A DNA stretch of 64,000 nt, taken from positions 3,123,391 to 3,187,390 of the forward strand of contig CM051021.1 of NCBI GenBank assembly GCA_027704905.1, given 5' to 3'. The number at the start of each line of letters is the position of its first letter. Within the stretch, counting starts at the first letter, position 1. Shown piece after piece: positions 1 to 12,930 of this stretch. The notes under the pieces were generated by a model that ran no database searches, was not told the origin of the DNA, and saw nothing but the letters and a program-made list of their open reading frames with translations. Source of the stretch: Muraenolepis orangiensis (Eukaryota > Chordata > Actinopteri > Gadiformes > Muraenolepididae). The position numbers were made by a program, and so were the translations under genes.

Positions 1-150
1 TTTGAAAAGGACCTGGTCATCCCAGAACGTGGTGATACAGGCTCTACAGAAGTTGTGTCCACATGGTGTGAAAACTGGACTGTTGAACACATCCAGACAG
101 ACGGAACAGGAAAAGTTCTCCTCAGACCAGGAAGTGTAAGCAGAGGCCAT
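1..150 (-). CDS. TRIM-family E3 ubiquitin ligase, N-terminal RING exon (partial)
   Basis: Fifty codons read from an ATG at 150-148 leftwards out of the window. Residues 15-18 form C-x2-C and residues 30-38 form C-x-H-x2-C-x2-C, the RING-HC zinc-binding pattern, preceded by the short Met-Ala-Ser leader and Trp typical of fish TRIM/finTRIM proteins (seen). RING domains recruit E2 enzymes for ubiquitin transfer, and TRIM proteins of this kind commonly act in antiviral or immune signalling (family knowledge). The B-box, coiled coil and PRY-SPRY would lie beyond base 1, so the subfamily cannot be named. TRIM genes are frequent neighbours of MHC class I, which fits the gene at 47-54 kb. Confidence 0.8.
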   Translation of the reverse strand, partial: MASAYTSWSEENFSCSVCLDVFNSPVFTPCGHNFCRACITTFWDDQVLFK

Positions 151-241
151 TCCTACAAAACATTGTTGAATAAAGTTAAACTATTCTCTTTTTAAACGTA
201 GAGAGAGAGAGGTGGGTTTAATAACATTATTTTTTAACACG

Positions 242-415
242 GATTAAACTTGTTCTTATGTTTCTATATTTGTATATATATTTAACATATATATAATATA
301 ATAATATATATATAACATGGGTTCGTATATACAAATATATCTATTCTATATCTATATCTATAGATATAGATATAGATATATATACAAATATAGGAACATA
401 AGAACGAGATTAATC
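242..415. repeat. AT-rich fold-back inverted repeat
   Basis: A roughly 39-base arm at 242-280 is repeated in reverse complement at about 377-415 with three mismatches. The loop is TA-rich and itself contains a TATC/GATA mirror palindrome near 345-375. No coding content is seen. It may be a degenerate foldback mobile element, but no target duplication was recognised. Confidence 0.6.
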
Positions 416-959
416 TGTTGTCTAAACACTAACATGTAGATACATATATATATATATATAAGTGATGGTGTAGCATAGAGCTTTGTGTAAACATAACTTA
501 ACAATGGTAAACGTCTTTTCAAATGAACCATCAAAGTTGGGCTTTTGGAACAGGCTCCCTGGTGCATAACAAAGTCTTTGGTCAACTCTCACTACTCACC
601 ATATAATGCTGTCCACCGTTTACTTTGAGAATTGCTTGTTTCCTTTGTCTCCAGAAAGAGAGGAACTATCTCTCTCCACGTCGCGCATTGCTGCTCAGGT
701 TTTGGTTTTACCGGATAGTTATATTTCTTATAGGCTATGCCGTCTAGGCTTCACCTTACGGGCTTGAATCGTGTGCACTGAAAATTTCAGCAATGTACGT
801 GGCCCCGCCCACATTCCCCACGGCAACGTGCATGAAAGGCCGCGGCGAGCGGCACGCGGTAGGGGCCAGGTAGTACCGAAGTACTGAACAGCGCTCCCCA
901 GCTGTCTGCTCGCCCTCTCTCAGAGCGCTATGCGTAATGACGAGGGCGATGCCTTCTAC

Positions 960-1700
960 CCGATGAGTTGGGCGGCACGTTGAAATGGAGATATCCCATT
1001 CAGTTCAAGCGTTGTCCCACCGCCCTTTATAGGCCTGGTGGAGACCATGCGCCTGCTATTCGGGTACTCGCTGGCCCCGCTCACCTTCTCCAAGTGCGTG
1101 GAGGCAGTGCTAGGGCCCCTAAGGCGTCATGGGAAAAATAGTTATTTTTGATCTTGACCTGTTGATTTGAAGAGGGAGCGGTGAGGAAGGACACCATGGT
1201 GTTATAGAACACCTGTCCTTCCTGGGCTTCGCCATCAATTGGGAAAATAGCTCCCCGCTTCCCTGCCGTCAGCCCGTCTATCCGGGACTGTCCCTGGACT
1301 CGGCGACTATGACAGCGAGGCTCTCGCCCCCCGCGGCGAGGAGCCGTCCTGTCCGCGCTTACTCGTATCCGTGTTTGCGGAAGAGTGACGGCGCTGTCTA
1401 TCATGCGGCCCACCCGGTGGTTCCTCTGGGTCTGCTCTTCATGCGCGGACTCCAGCGATGGTTTGCTCGCCAGAGGTTGGATCCCAGGCGTCAAACTTAA
1501 GGTTCTCACCGTGCCCCGTCCGGTGACCCCCGACCTGCGGTCTTGAGCCCACCGACGCCTCTCAAGGGGGTTCCCCTTGGCAGGTTGACGTCATACTTAG
1601 TGGTCTTCACGGACGCTTCGCTGACGGGGTAGGGAGGGACGTGTCCCTCTGACAGAGAGACAGAGAGAGAGAGAGAGAGACATAGAGTCTCCTCGTTCCC
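960..1700 (+). mobile_element. Decayed DIRS-like retrotransposon reverse transcriptase fragment
   Basis: Reading several frames in turn gives LFGYSLAPLTFSKCVEAVL (1056-1115), then INWEKSSPLPCRQPVYPGLS (1235-1295) and a GAVLSAL-like stretch. In DIRS/Ngaro reverse transcriptases these correspond to the LPFGLS..PR.FTKC(V)E block and the (L)G..(V)N..KS block after the catalytic site. A YLDD-type box is not visible because of a deletion around 1115-1200. Several frameshifts show that the copy is dead. Assignment is by motif resemblance only. Confidence 0.5.
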
Positions 1701-1825
1701 ACATTTTCTCATTCCTTTATTCCCACACTCCCCCTCCTCTCTACCTCCATTGTTTCCTCATTCCCTACCTCCCTCCTTCCTTACCTGCCTTCTTCCCTCC
1801 TAGAGAGAGAGAATGAGAGAGAGAT

Positions 1826-1869
<44 letters not shown>

Positions 1870-2299
1870 CAGAGAGACAGTCTCTTCGTTCCCTCATTCC
1901 CTACCTCCCTCATACCCTCGTTCCCTACCTCCATCGTTCCTTACCTCCCTCGTTCCCTACCTCCCTCATTCCCTACCTCCATCGTTCCCTGCGTTGCTGC
2001 TCAGGTTTCAGTTTAACCGGTTAGTTTAGTTTCCTTAAAGAGAGAGAGAGAGAGAGCGTATTCTTTCAGATTTCCCCACAGTCCCATAGTACGCTAGAAG
2101 GTCCCGTTAGTTCACTGGCTCGAGACAGAGGATCTAGCTTAGTGCTACAGAAGGTCCAGTTGTGATAGACATGGTCGCCACTGGAGGGGATAGGCAGACA
2201 GAAACAGAGAGACAGAGAGGGAGACAGAGAGACAAAGAAAGAGAGAGAGAGAGACAGAGAGAGAGAGACAGAGAGAGAGAGACAAAGAGAGAGAGAAAG

Positions 2300-2349
<50 letters not shown>

Positions 2350-2350
2350 T
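1650..2350. repeat. Cluster of (GA)n microsatellites
   Basis: GA/GACA runs occur at about 1650-1682, 1801-1880, 2041-2056 and 2188-2346, separated by CCCTCATT-rich degenerate repeats. All reading frames here are simple-repeat artefacts. Confidence 0.9.
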
Positions 2351-3550
2351 CCGCTCGTTCCCACACTCCCTCCATTCCTCCTTCCCTCTTTCCTCATTCC
2401 CTACTTCCCTAAAGTCACGAACATAAAGTCACAACTCCACAGAAAAAACGAATTGATTCTCAGAGCAGAACACATCACTCATATCAACCCCTCCAAGCAG
2501 GTTGGACTTTGTCTCCCAAGCCCAGAAGCCCCGCCAGGGTGTCAGCCCACATGTTTAGCTTGTTCATTGTCCAGTGAGGTTCACTAGCGATCCCATGTTA
2601 GTATCCTTGCTTTGCAGTACACTTCCATGACCGCTGGTCCTGCCCATCACGGGGTGTCCAAACGTCCTCTGTAATCCATAGGCTCTCGCAGCAACCAGCA
2701 CAAGGAGACATCTTGTTCAGTTCTCAACTTCACCAGCCACTCCACACTGTGACACTCAATCTGTTGCACCAGTAAATGGGCCAGTGGTCTCCACACCAGT
2801 CTTTAGGGCCCAAAATAAGTCTTTTAATGAATTGCAGTCGAAAAACAGAGAATCTGAGAAATCCTCCAGCATCCTCTAGCCCCTCTCGTTCATGTCATGT
2901 TTTCCTTTGCTGGCTGTATTTGAAATTTCATCCTGCATGTCCACAGCCATCAAGCATCATCAACCCCCTTTCCTCATGAATATTAACAACTTTGTTTTCT
3001 CCGTCTGGTTTTCACTGAATTCCCACTGGCCTGGGCATTTACTTTACGAGTGACTTCATATGCACTCAGCATGATCCTGTTCCATGTTCTGCTCTCTATC
3101 CTGCGCGACTGTCTCTAACACCTGCGCTTTTTCAGAAAACCCCAAGTGATTACGACTCCGCTGCAGGCCCGCTCGGCCGGTCAGTCCGGGCCCAAGCCGC
3201 CCGTGACCGAAGGCCGCTCCCCGGCCCGCTCCCCGGTCTGCTCCCCGGGCCCAGCAGCAGGCGATGGGCCTGCCGCCTGCTGCCGGCCCAGGGAAAGACC
3301 GAACCAAATGTCCCTCTGCCCCCTAACGAAAACATTTTTGCAGAAGTTGCAAACACAAAATAACTGAAACCATTTTAAATCATTAGTACTGTCTTTGGGA
3401 ATCATAAAAACCTGTCTTCTATGACACACAACATGCTTTAGCTTTGGCGACTTGCACCCCAAAATAACCATTTTTATGGGAGACACAGTTGTCCGTAACG
3501 TGACAGCTCTCTTTCGCAATTCTTCATTTTTGATGAACGGAGGAGCATTT
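2351..3550. other. Non-coding stretch, nothing recognised
   Basis: No motif-bearing reading frame, RNA gene or transposon terminus was found. The only departure is a GC-rich patch at about 3160-3300 (CCGG/GGCC-rich); its open frames on both strands show no recognisable domain. Confidence 0.5.
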
Positions 3551-3554
3551 GAAA

Positions 3555-4012
3555 TCCATCCATCCATCCATCATCTACCGCTTATCCGTGCTTCAGCAGG
3601 GGACTCCAAACTTCCCTCTCCCTGGCAACATCGACTCTGACTGACCGACCCCAGCGGTTCTTCCCGTAGATGGGGTGTCCGTGGGAAGGAGAAGTGGCCA
3701 CGTTGCTATGCCCGACCGGGCTCCGCGGCTAACACGGCCACCAGGTGCTCGCTGGTGGGCCTTCTTTCCGGGCCTGGCTCCGGAAAGGGACCCCGGGCTT
3801 CCTCCGGGCAGGGTATCCTCACTTCTTCTTGTTTGTTTGTCCATTAGGGTCTTTGAACCATTCTTAGTCTGGCCCCTCCCCTGAGAACAATCTTCCGTGG
3901 GAGACCCTACTAGGAGCACTGGGCTCCAGACAACACAGCTCTCAGGTTCACAGGGACACCCAAACCTCTCCACCACGATAAGGTGATGGTTCCCGGAGAG
4001 GCAGTTTAAAAC
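3555..4012 (-). mobile_element. Internally deleted RTE/Rex3-like LINE (non-autonomous)
   Basis: On the minus strand the segment begins with a fish RTE 5' region (near 4010: GGAACCATCACCTTATCGTG). It then jumps to the extreme 3' end of the same family: a 3' end matching the last coding bases of the large copy at 14.2-16.5 kb, followed by a GATG/ATGG tandem tail (CCATCCATCC on the plus strand at 3555-3570). Endonuclease and RT are missing. A (GATG)n tail is characteristic of Rex3/RTE elements (established). This is a short derivative that keeps both ends. Confidence 0.65.
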
Positions 4013-4026
4013 TGCACACGATAAAG

Positions 4027-4148
4027 CAGTGATTCCCAAACCTTTTCTGCAGGGCCCCCATTTGTAGATAATAAAATGTCAGGCCCCCCCAACCCCTGTC
4101 ATAACTCCAGGGCCCTAAGGGTCGCGCCCCACAGCTTGGGAACCACTG
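4027..4148. mobile_element. 122-bp hAT-type MITE
   Basis: Terminal inverted repeats CAGTGATTCCCAAAC and (reverse complement of the right end) CAGTGGTTCCCAAGC flank a short non-coding core. The flanking octamers CGATAAAG and CGACAAAA agree at 6 of 8 positions, consistent with a decayed 8-bp hAT target duplication. Confidence 0.65.
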
Positions 4149-4217
4149 CGACAAAAGATTATGATGTTTCGAACGGCCACATCCATAGTCTAGTTCCTAT
4201 AAGAGGGGAGGAGGGGG

Positions 4218-4432
4218 AGTGGCCAGTGAGTCTGGCCTCTAGTCACTTTGGTAAACTCACTAGCCACAGTGGCCGGTGAGTCTGGCCTCTAGTCACTTTG
4301 GTAAACTCACTAGCCACAGTGGCCGGTGAGTCTGGCCTCTAGTCACTTTGGTAAACTCACTAGCCACAGTGGCCGGTGAGTCTGGCCTCTAGTCACTTTG
4401 GTAAACTCACTAGCCACAGTGGCCGGTGAGCC
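4218..4432. repeat. 50-bp minisatellite, about 4.3 units
   Basis: The word GGCCGGTGAG recurs at 4271, 4321, 4371 and 4421, giving a period of exactly 50 bases with near-identical units. Confidence 0.95.
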
Positions 4433-4529
4433 AAAATGTTTTCGAAAGGCTTTCCAAACCTTTCCTCTCCTGTTCTCCTATGGCGCCTCGAATCAGACTC
4501 TCAACTCTGGATCTAAGCTAATAAAACAG

Positions 4530-4531
<2 letters not shown>

Positions 4532-4578
<47 letters not shown>

Positions 4579-4622
4579 GTCTGTCTGTCTGTCGGTCTGT
4601 CTGTTTGTCTGTCTGTTTGTCT
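4532..4622. repeat. (TA)n and (CTGT)n microsatellites
   Basis: TA dinucleotides at 4532-4573 are followed by CTGT tetranucleotides at 4580-4621. Confidence 0.95.
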
Positions 4623-4625
4623 GAC

Positions 4626-4803
4626 CTGCGATGATGACCTCGATGAGGTCCCCGTCTTGCAGGTGGTCGTCGGGGGTCATGCGGTGGAGCCCCTGCTGGT
4701 TCTGGTTCTGGTTCTGGAGGTGGGGGTCCTGGTCCTTACAGGGCTGGTGTCTGAACAGCAGGACCCTCTCTCCAGGGCCCACCACGCTGCAGTGTGGAGC
4801 CTG
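4626..4803 (-). CDS. Possible protein-kinase-D-like exon (ubiquitin-like domain), orphan
   Basis: On the minus strand a frame reads CSVVGPGERVLLFRHQP and later DDHLQDGDLIEVIIAG, and ends at a splice donor (GCAG|GTCAG, last exon base 4626). The pattern of a basic LLFRH strand followed by D-x-Q-x-GDL-x-EV resembles the ubiquitin-like domain upstream of the C1 domains in PRKD kinases (family knowledge). A Q/N-rich insert between the two blocks is not typical, and no neighbouring C1 exon is visible. The acceptor is uncertain; an AG just upstream of base 4803 is the simplest choice. It could be another domain with a GDLIEV strand. Confidence 0.35.
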
Positions 4804-4879
4804 GTGGACATACACACACACACACACACAAATCAAATAAATCACAGAAAAGGATAGGACTGCTGACGTCATTGATCTG

Positions 4880-5420
<541 letters not shown>

Positions 5421-5439
5421 GTGGAACTCTGTGTGAATA

Positions 5440-6622
5440 CGCAGGCAAATTATCAATCAATAAGAACTGTCACACATGAACTCTTTTTGTTTGACGATTT
5501 ATCAAGCAAATCATAGAAAAGTATAAAGCAGTGAGTGAAAATCTCATGTGCAATACCCGACGACAGACAGCAGTTATAAAAATAAGATACAATAAAAACA
5601 GAATAGAATAAAATAAGTTTAAAAAAACAAAACTGTATAAAGTTAAATATATAAAAATAAAAATGCAATTTATAAAATGCAATATTTCAGCACAGAAAAA
5701 GAGCAATATGGAAATATAAATCAATGTAATAAAATATACATTGTTATTTGCAATACACCCTTATTCAGCAGCCTGATGGCCTGACTGTGGAAGCTATCTC
5801 TGAGTCTATTTGTGTGGCACTTATACTGCGGTATCGCCTGCCTGACGGTAAAAGTGAATACAGTTCGTGGCTGGGGTGGGCAATGTCTTTTATGATGTGT
5901 TTGGCCTTGGCCACGCACCGCTGGTTGTATATATCCAGGAGGGAGGGGAGCTCACCTCCAACGATATACTGGGCCGTCCGCACCACCCTTTGAAGCGCTC
6001 TGCGCTCGAGTGCGGTGCAGTTCCCGTACCAGGCTGATACAACCTGTAAGAACACTCTTGATGGTGCCGGTGTAGAATGTTCTCAGGATGCGGGGGTTGT
6101 TGGGCCCTTTTCATCACGTGTGTGGTGTGCGTGGACCATGTGAGGTCCTTGGAGATGTGCACGCCGAGGAACTTGAAGCTGCTGACCCTCTCTACTGCAA
6201 CACCGTCGATGGAGATAGGGCCGTGCTCTCCTCTCTGCTCATGGTAGTCCACGATCAGCTCCTTGGTCTTCTTGACGTTGAGGGCGAGACTGTTCTCCTG
6301 GCACCACTGCTCTAGCGATCCAACCTCCCTGTAGGCTGTCTCGTCGTCGCCGGCGATCAGGCCCATCACTGTCGTGTCGTCAGCAAACTTGATCATGACG
6401 TTGGAGCTGTGCATAGCCATGCAGTCGTGGGTGTAGAGGGAGTAGAGGAGAGGGCTCAGCACACATCCCTGGGGGGCTCCCATGTTGAGGCTCTGAGGTG
6501 GTGCTGCCCATCCTCACCACCTGGCGGCGGTCCGACAGGAGGTCCGGTATCCAGCTGCACGTGGATGGCGGCACGCCTAGACCTCTAAGCTTGGTGTCGA
6601 GCTGTACGTAGGACCATATACG
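5440..6622 (-). mobile_element. LINE (Rex1/CR1-like) 3' half, 5'-truncated, left-arm copy
   Basis: Minus-strand frames carry the RT core from GAPQGCVLSPLLYSLYTHDC, the catalytic FADD box, and the connection and thumb segments (VKKTKELIVDY, KFLGVHIS). After a frameshift near 6090 follow WYGNCTALERRALQR and the C-terminal LLPSGRRYRSI motif, then an AT-rich 3' tail to about 5440. The element is truncated immediately upstream of the ACADVL exons, where earlier ACADVL exons would be expected. The mirror copy starts at 63,597. The clade call is by general similarity to fish non-LTR elements. Confidence 0.75.
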
Positions 6623-6651
6623 TTGTGATATTAGTTCTGTATCAATGTTTT

Positions 6652-6654
<3 letters not shown>

Positions 6655-6700
<46 letters not shown>
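6655..6700. repeat. (GT)n microsatellite at the ACADVL intron acceptor
   Basis: Uninterrupted GT lies directly before the CCCACAG acceptor of the first visible ACADVL exon. The mirror locus has a longer interrupted CA tract (63,481-63,592). Confidence 0.95.
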
Positions 6701-6703
<3 letters not shown>

Positions 6704-6707
6704 ACAG

Positions 6708-8530
<1,823 letters not shown>

Positions 8531-9120
8531 ACCTCTCCCCCTTCTCAACATCTGGCCACACCCATTGGTCCTCACGGCGGCCTTTTCTTTGTCCCTCCTT
8601 TTGCTGATTGATCCGCTTCAAGAACCGGCGGATATAAATGTTGAGTTGTTTGTTCAGTTAAAACATGAGATAAGAAGGGACATGCAAGTGAGTGAGAGAA
8701 ACCCTGACACACACACAGGATGTAGCAGACTGTTGTGTTTGTCGTACAGGACAGAGAAAGTGTAAATATGTCTCAACGCCCACGTTTGACCCATTTAGTT
8801 TTCTTAGTCTTTTCCCGGGTGTCTGCAGTGCCAAGTTGTTTAGCTGTATATACCGTATGCCTTTCTCTGTGTGGGTGAGTGTGGTTCTACTGGTGTGTAT
8901 TCAGGTCACAATGATAACGTCATATCGGAATGAAAGCCTCAAGTGATGGCGTTTAACTGATCCAGAACAAAAGCATTAAGCCCCTGTTAGAGCAATGGTC
9001 ATTCTCTGTCCTCTTATTTATGGGCCGTTTCTCAAAAGTCCCGTCATGTATTTGAGTTTACACCGAAACAGTCTAAACGGTGATCAAAGTGTCTGCACAT
9101 ACGAGGGGGGGGGGGCAGGA
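8531..9120. other. ACADVL 3' flank, nothing further recognised
   Basis: This is presumably 3' UTR and intergenic DNA shared with 61,140-61,736 in the right arm. No other gene signal is seen; no convincing AATAAA was pinned to the transcript end. Confidence 0.5.
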
Positions 9121-9124
9121 GATG

Positions 9125-9290
9125 GTAGTAGCTGGGTTGTGGGTGGAGTGAAGTCTAAAAGGTACCGGGTTCGATCCCCAATGTCTGCAGTGAACCTGCA
9201 GGTGTCCTAGATCTAGACGTCTCTCTCCTCATGAACGCATCAACAGATTCAACGCAGGTTACTTTGGATAAAAGTGTCTAAAGCTAAAGA
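9125..9290 (+). mobile_element. tRNA-derived SINE (left-arm copy)
   Basis: A tRNA-like head has a pol III B-box (GGTTCGATCCCC at about 9167-9178) and a weak A-box region upstream. A tail ends in a TTACTTTGGATAAAAGTGTC-type sequence found at the 3' end of many fish SINEs. The mirror copy is at about 60,985-61,135. Confidence 0.6.
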
Positions 9291-9784
9291 AATACTGAAT
9301 GACTTCCTAACAGTGATAACGCTCATGTTCCCTTCAGTTGTGTGCAGTTATATTAATGACATGCGGGAAACCAACTGATTGCGTGACTTTCATGCAGAAA
9401 CGCGCTAGAGAATCTACGGCTACTCATTTTGTAAGGTGAAAAACGGAGGCTGCTGTAACATTAATATAATAAGAAATATTAATGATATTAAGGGTTTAGA
9501 AGTCAGCCTGTGTAATGTGGAGTGATGGTTTATGATACAACAATATTACTCTTAATAAAACCAATCTAAAAATAAATGATGAGTCCTCGATGTTGACACC
9601 TCACATAACCTGACTTTAAATACAATGACCTGGCTTCATTAGGGCGTTCTATAGTGACGTCACCTAGCGTTAACCTGCCAGTCTGCTGGTAAATATTAGA
9701 TGACGTCATTATGGACCTACTGCCTGCTGCTCACCCAACACTAAAAGTCACGGCGCTACAGAGACAGCGCCTGGTGACTAGTAG

Positions 9785-10180
9785 TGTAAGTGTTCTTTGT
9801 GTTAAAGTTAGCAGCTTGGTAGACTCGGTGTAGTGTAAGTGTTCTTTCTGTTGAAGTTAGCAGCTTGGTAGACTCGGTGTAGTGTAAGTGTTCTTTGTGT
9901 TAGCAGCTTGGTAGACTCGGTGTAGTGTCAGTGTTCTTTGTGTTAATAAAGTTAGCAGCTTGGTAGACTCGGTGTAGTGTAAGTGTTCTTTGTGTTAAAG
10001 TTAGCAGCTTGGTAGACTCGGTGTAGTGTAAGTGTTCTTTGTGTTAAAGTTAGCAGCTTGGTAGACTCGGTGTAGTGTCAGTGTTCTTTGTGTTAATAAA
10101 GTTAGCAGCTTGGTAGACTCGGTGTAGTGTAAGTGTTCTTTGTGTTAATAAAGTTAGCTTGGTAGACTCGGTGTAATGTT
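9785..10180. repeat. ~50-bp minisatellite (TTAGCAGCTTGGTAGACTCG)
   Basis: About eight units, each carrying AGCAGCTTGGTAGACTCGGT and GTGTTCTTTGTGTT. Related arrays occur at 40,555-40,640 and 44,553-44,815 (reverse orientation) and at 60,330-60,485 (about three units). Confidence 0.9.
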
Positions 10181-10902
10181 CAGCCGTTCCCAAACTGTGG
10201 TGCGGTACGTGAGTTCCCTCTATTGGTAAGTTGAGGAATCACCCAAATGTATGAAAAGGTATATTGATTTATTTTATGAATAAATAATAAATACCTGCTA
10301 CCTCAGCATTCTGGCAAACTTATATATGACAATGTGTTGATGACCCCAGTGGATTGTTCAGCCATTGCAGAAAAAAAACGTTTTTATTCAATAAGACATT
10401 TACAATGAACGCCTGGATGAAGCTGTCCACTAATACTGTGTTCAGTGTAAAGCTATTGTTTTATGCTGCCACCTAGAGGCCACTGGTGGTATTGTTACGT
10501 GAGTTCACCAGAAGAAGAAAACATTTGTTTAATGCAATGTCCCAGCGTCAAGTTAGGAAGCTGACTAATATTTGCCCAATGTAATTCGACAATGGCAAAC
10601 ACAAAGCATGCTATGAAATCAAAGTAAACTAAATAATTGAGTCTGTTTTTGGCCTGTATTTGATCTCTTCTCAGTAGACTCACAGGTCCCTTACTCAAGC
10701 TCAGAGTTGCACCATCAGAGTGGATGGCCCTCAAACTGAGGCATAGTGTGACAGAATGTACTGACTACTGAAGCTGAGATTTGAAGTACATTTGCTGATG
10801 GCTTCAAAACTGAGGAAGGCCAAGACCAAATGTACATGCTTCCATGGTTGTGATCATGTCTGAGATGTCATGTATATACATTTATATATATTTATCTTGT
10901 GG

Positions 10903-11705
10903 ATATAACTGCCTACCCCTGCTCACTACCTGTTGATAATTGTATACTAACCTGTATATATACATTTACCTATAATTCTGCACATATCTCATACCTCCTC
11001 TATAAGTTATTTTACACCTGTTTTTATACCTAGTAGACTGTTTTTACATCTTATTTAACCACTGTACATTATATATATATAAGAGGTATGTATACTACAT
11101 GTTGCCAAAGTGGACCTCTAGCAGTGCTGGAGTGATTTTAGTGATTGAAATACCTCGACGGGTGCTGTTTATGGACCTGAAGTGGCCACAACGTACAGTT
11201 TATTCACATATCTTCCCCCTTCTTACTGATAAATACAGTAACACAAAAATCACTTAGATGGAAACGCATAAAGCTCAAAAGCAAAAGACCTGACGGTGGC
11301 ATGACGTGGAAACATGACGCTTGTTCATACACATGAAACAAGTACGAGTCTAACAAACAACGAAACAGTATATAATGAACTGGCCCGAACAAAAGAAGAC
11401 GCCGCCTATTTAAACACAAGGAACATAACAGGTGGAAACAATGAGGTCCCAGGCAGCCAATCAGAGGGCAGGAAAACATGAGGGGGGAGATCACGGTGAT
11501 GCGCTGCAGCTGAGAACGAAAAGGGGGCGTGGCTATCAGGACGAGGGCTGGGGAACGCGGGGAGGCAGAACTGCCATTCCTGACATGCACAGCATCTCAG
11601 GAATAACTTATATAGTAGATATGAGATATGTGCAGAATTATAGGTATATATGTATACAGGTAAGTAAGTATCAACAAGTTGTGAGCAGGGGTACGCAGTT
11701 ATATC
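10903..11705. repeat. LTR-like segment flanked by ~105-bp imperfect inverted repeats (left arm)
   Basis: The sequence at 10,903-11,012 returns in reverse complement at 11,601-11,703 with modest divergence. Read on the minus strand, the enclosed region begins TGTCAGGAATGGCAG, has a TATA-like TTTAAATAGG and an AATAAA near its end, which resembles a solo LTR. No clean target duplication was identified. The right arm repeats the structure at about 57,560-59,620, where a hAT element splits it. Confidence 0.4.
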
Positions 11706-11739
11706 AGTCATCAACTGTTGTTGAAGCCTGATGCGGTGC

Positions 11740-12680
11740 CTAGCGTTTTTGCCCAGCAGGACGGAGACGCAGCACTACAGAGCAAGTCCTAACAGGGCTC
11801 CACAGTAACGGTTGCCAGGTTGCCATTGGCAACCATTCAGAAAAAATGTCAACCACTTCTTGGCCTTGGCCTTTGGTTGCCATCAGTGGCAACCCGTTTT
11901 TAACATAAAGAAATAAGGACAGCAAACCGCAAAACGTGCACCCTAAAATATATAAATGTTAATTATTTGTTGTATTAAGAGTGCTATTTAATTATTGTTG
12001 TGAATTATTGTCGGAACCTGATACTTAAGTTGCACGTGCATTGGTGTGATTACGAAGCCGGAAAGCGATGCACGCGAAAATGGCGAAACAGATTAAGTAG
12101 TTTGACTGTGGGGTAACAAGTTCGGCCAACCCGTCAACATCTCAAACGAATGTTCAAAGTGATTCAAGCAACATGAGCGGGCTGCTCAACGAGGTGGGGT
12201 AATGAGGTGGGGGCTGCAAGAGCTGGCGCACCCATTAACCGGCCAAATAACACTGCAATGGGCTACATGCACTAAGCTGTGTGTACTTCACACATATAGC
12301 CCCAGTGGGCTACATGCACTAAGCTATGTGAAGTGCTTCAGATAATGCGGTTCAGCCTCTTCCGGTGTATTTGTTTACTTCCAACTAGCTAGCTACAGCT
12401 CCTGAGGTACTATTTCGGCATGAATTCCCATAAGAAAATGCGTTTTCAAAAACAGGAGAACATTGCTGTGTTCCGCTTTGTTCGGCATCATCGAAATGTA
12501 ACGGTATTTAGAGTTTCCAACCCATCACGACCTGAGAAGAACCCGACGCGGACATCCGATTCTATACCAGGTAACGTTAGACCCAAGTTGTGCTATTCAG
12601 CTAACTGTTTGACATTGACCAAAGTAAACATCAGTTAAACTATAAAGAATCCTATCGTAAGTCTTAATACAAAATAGTTA
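11740..12680. other. Arm-shared unique DNA with a small putative exon
   Basis: An ATG at 12,420 opens a 50-codon frame (MNSHKKMRFQKQENIAVFRF at its start) that reaches a consensus donor CCAG|GTAACG at 12,571. It is preserved in the right arm on the minus strand (56,508 down to about 56,357). The protein is not recognised, and a transposase first exon is one option. Short inverted CTAAGCT/TACATGCA motifs occur at 12,250-12,340. Confidence 0.3.
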
Positions 12681-12689
12681 ATCATTGAG

Positions 12690-12930
12690 GCATGTTATCT
12701 TGGTCTTTTTGGGTAACGGCACAATGGTTGTCTCTTTGAAGCACGCTGGGACGACAGACTGTTGCAGTGATGCTTGTAGATGTCGGTGAACACAGGAGCC
12801 AGCTGGTCAGCGCAGGTCTGGAAGACGCGGGATGGAACTCCGTCTGGGCCGGCTGCCTTCCCTGCCTTCACCCTCCTGAAGATTCTGCGGACCTCGGACT
12901 CGGACAGTTGTAGAACGTAGTCCTCTGGGC
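12690..12930 (-). mobile_element. LINE RT fragment, part 1 (split by hAT insertion)
   Basis: The minus-strand frame reads EDYVLQLSESEVRRIFRRVK then AGKAAGPDGVPSRVF, the N-terminal RT fingers of a fish non-LTR element. It is interrupted at its 5' side by the hAT at 12,931 and continues at 13,807-14,000. The uninterrupted counterpart is at 55,799-56,233. Confidence 0.75.

Noticed and set aside
3056..3567. GC-rich open frames on both strands
   Set aside because: No domain, splice or codon evidence; frames overlap on opposite strands as expected for GC-rich DNA.
9160..9180. True tRNA gene from the GGTTCGATCCCC B-box
   Set aside because: No cloverleaf or proper acceptor stem could be built; the tail is that of a SINE.
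9641..9720. TGACGTCA-type sites as a promoter
   Set aside because: They are part of a repeated block present in three places, with no adjacent gene start.
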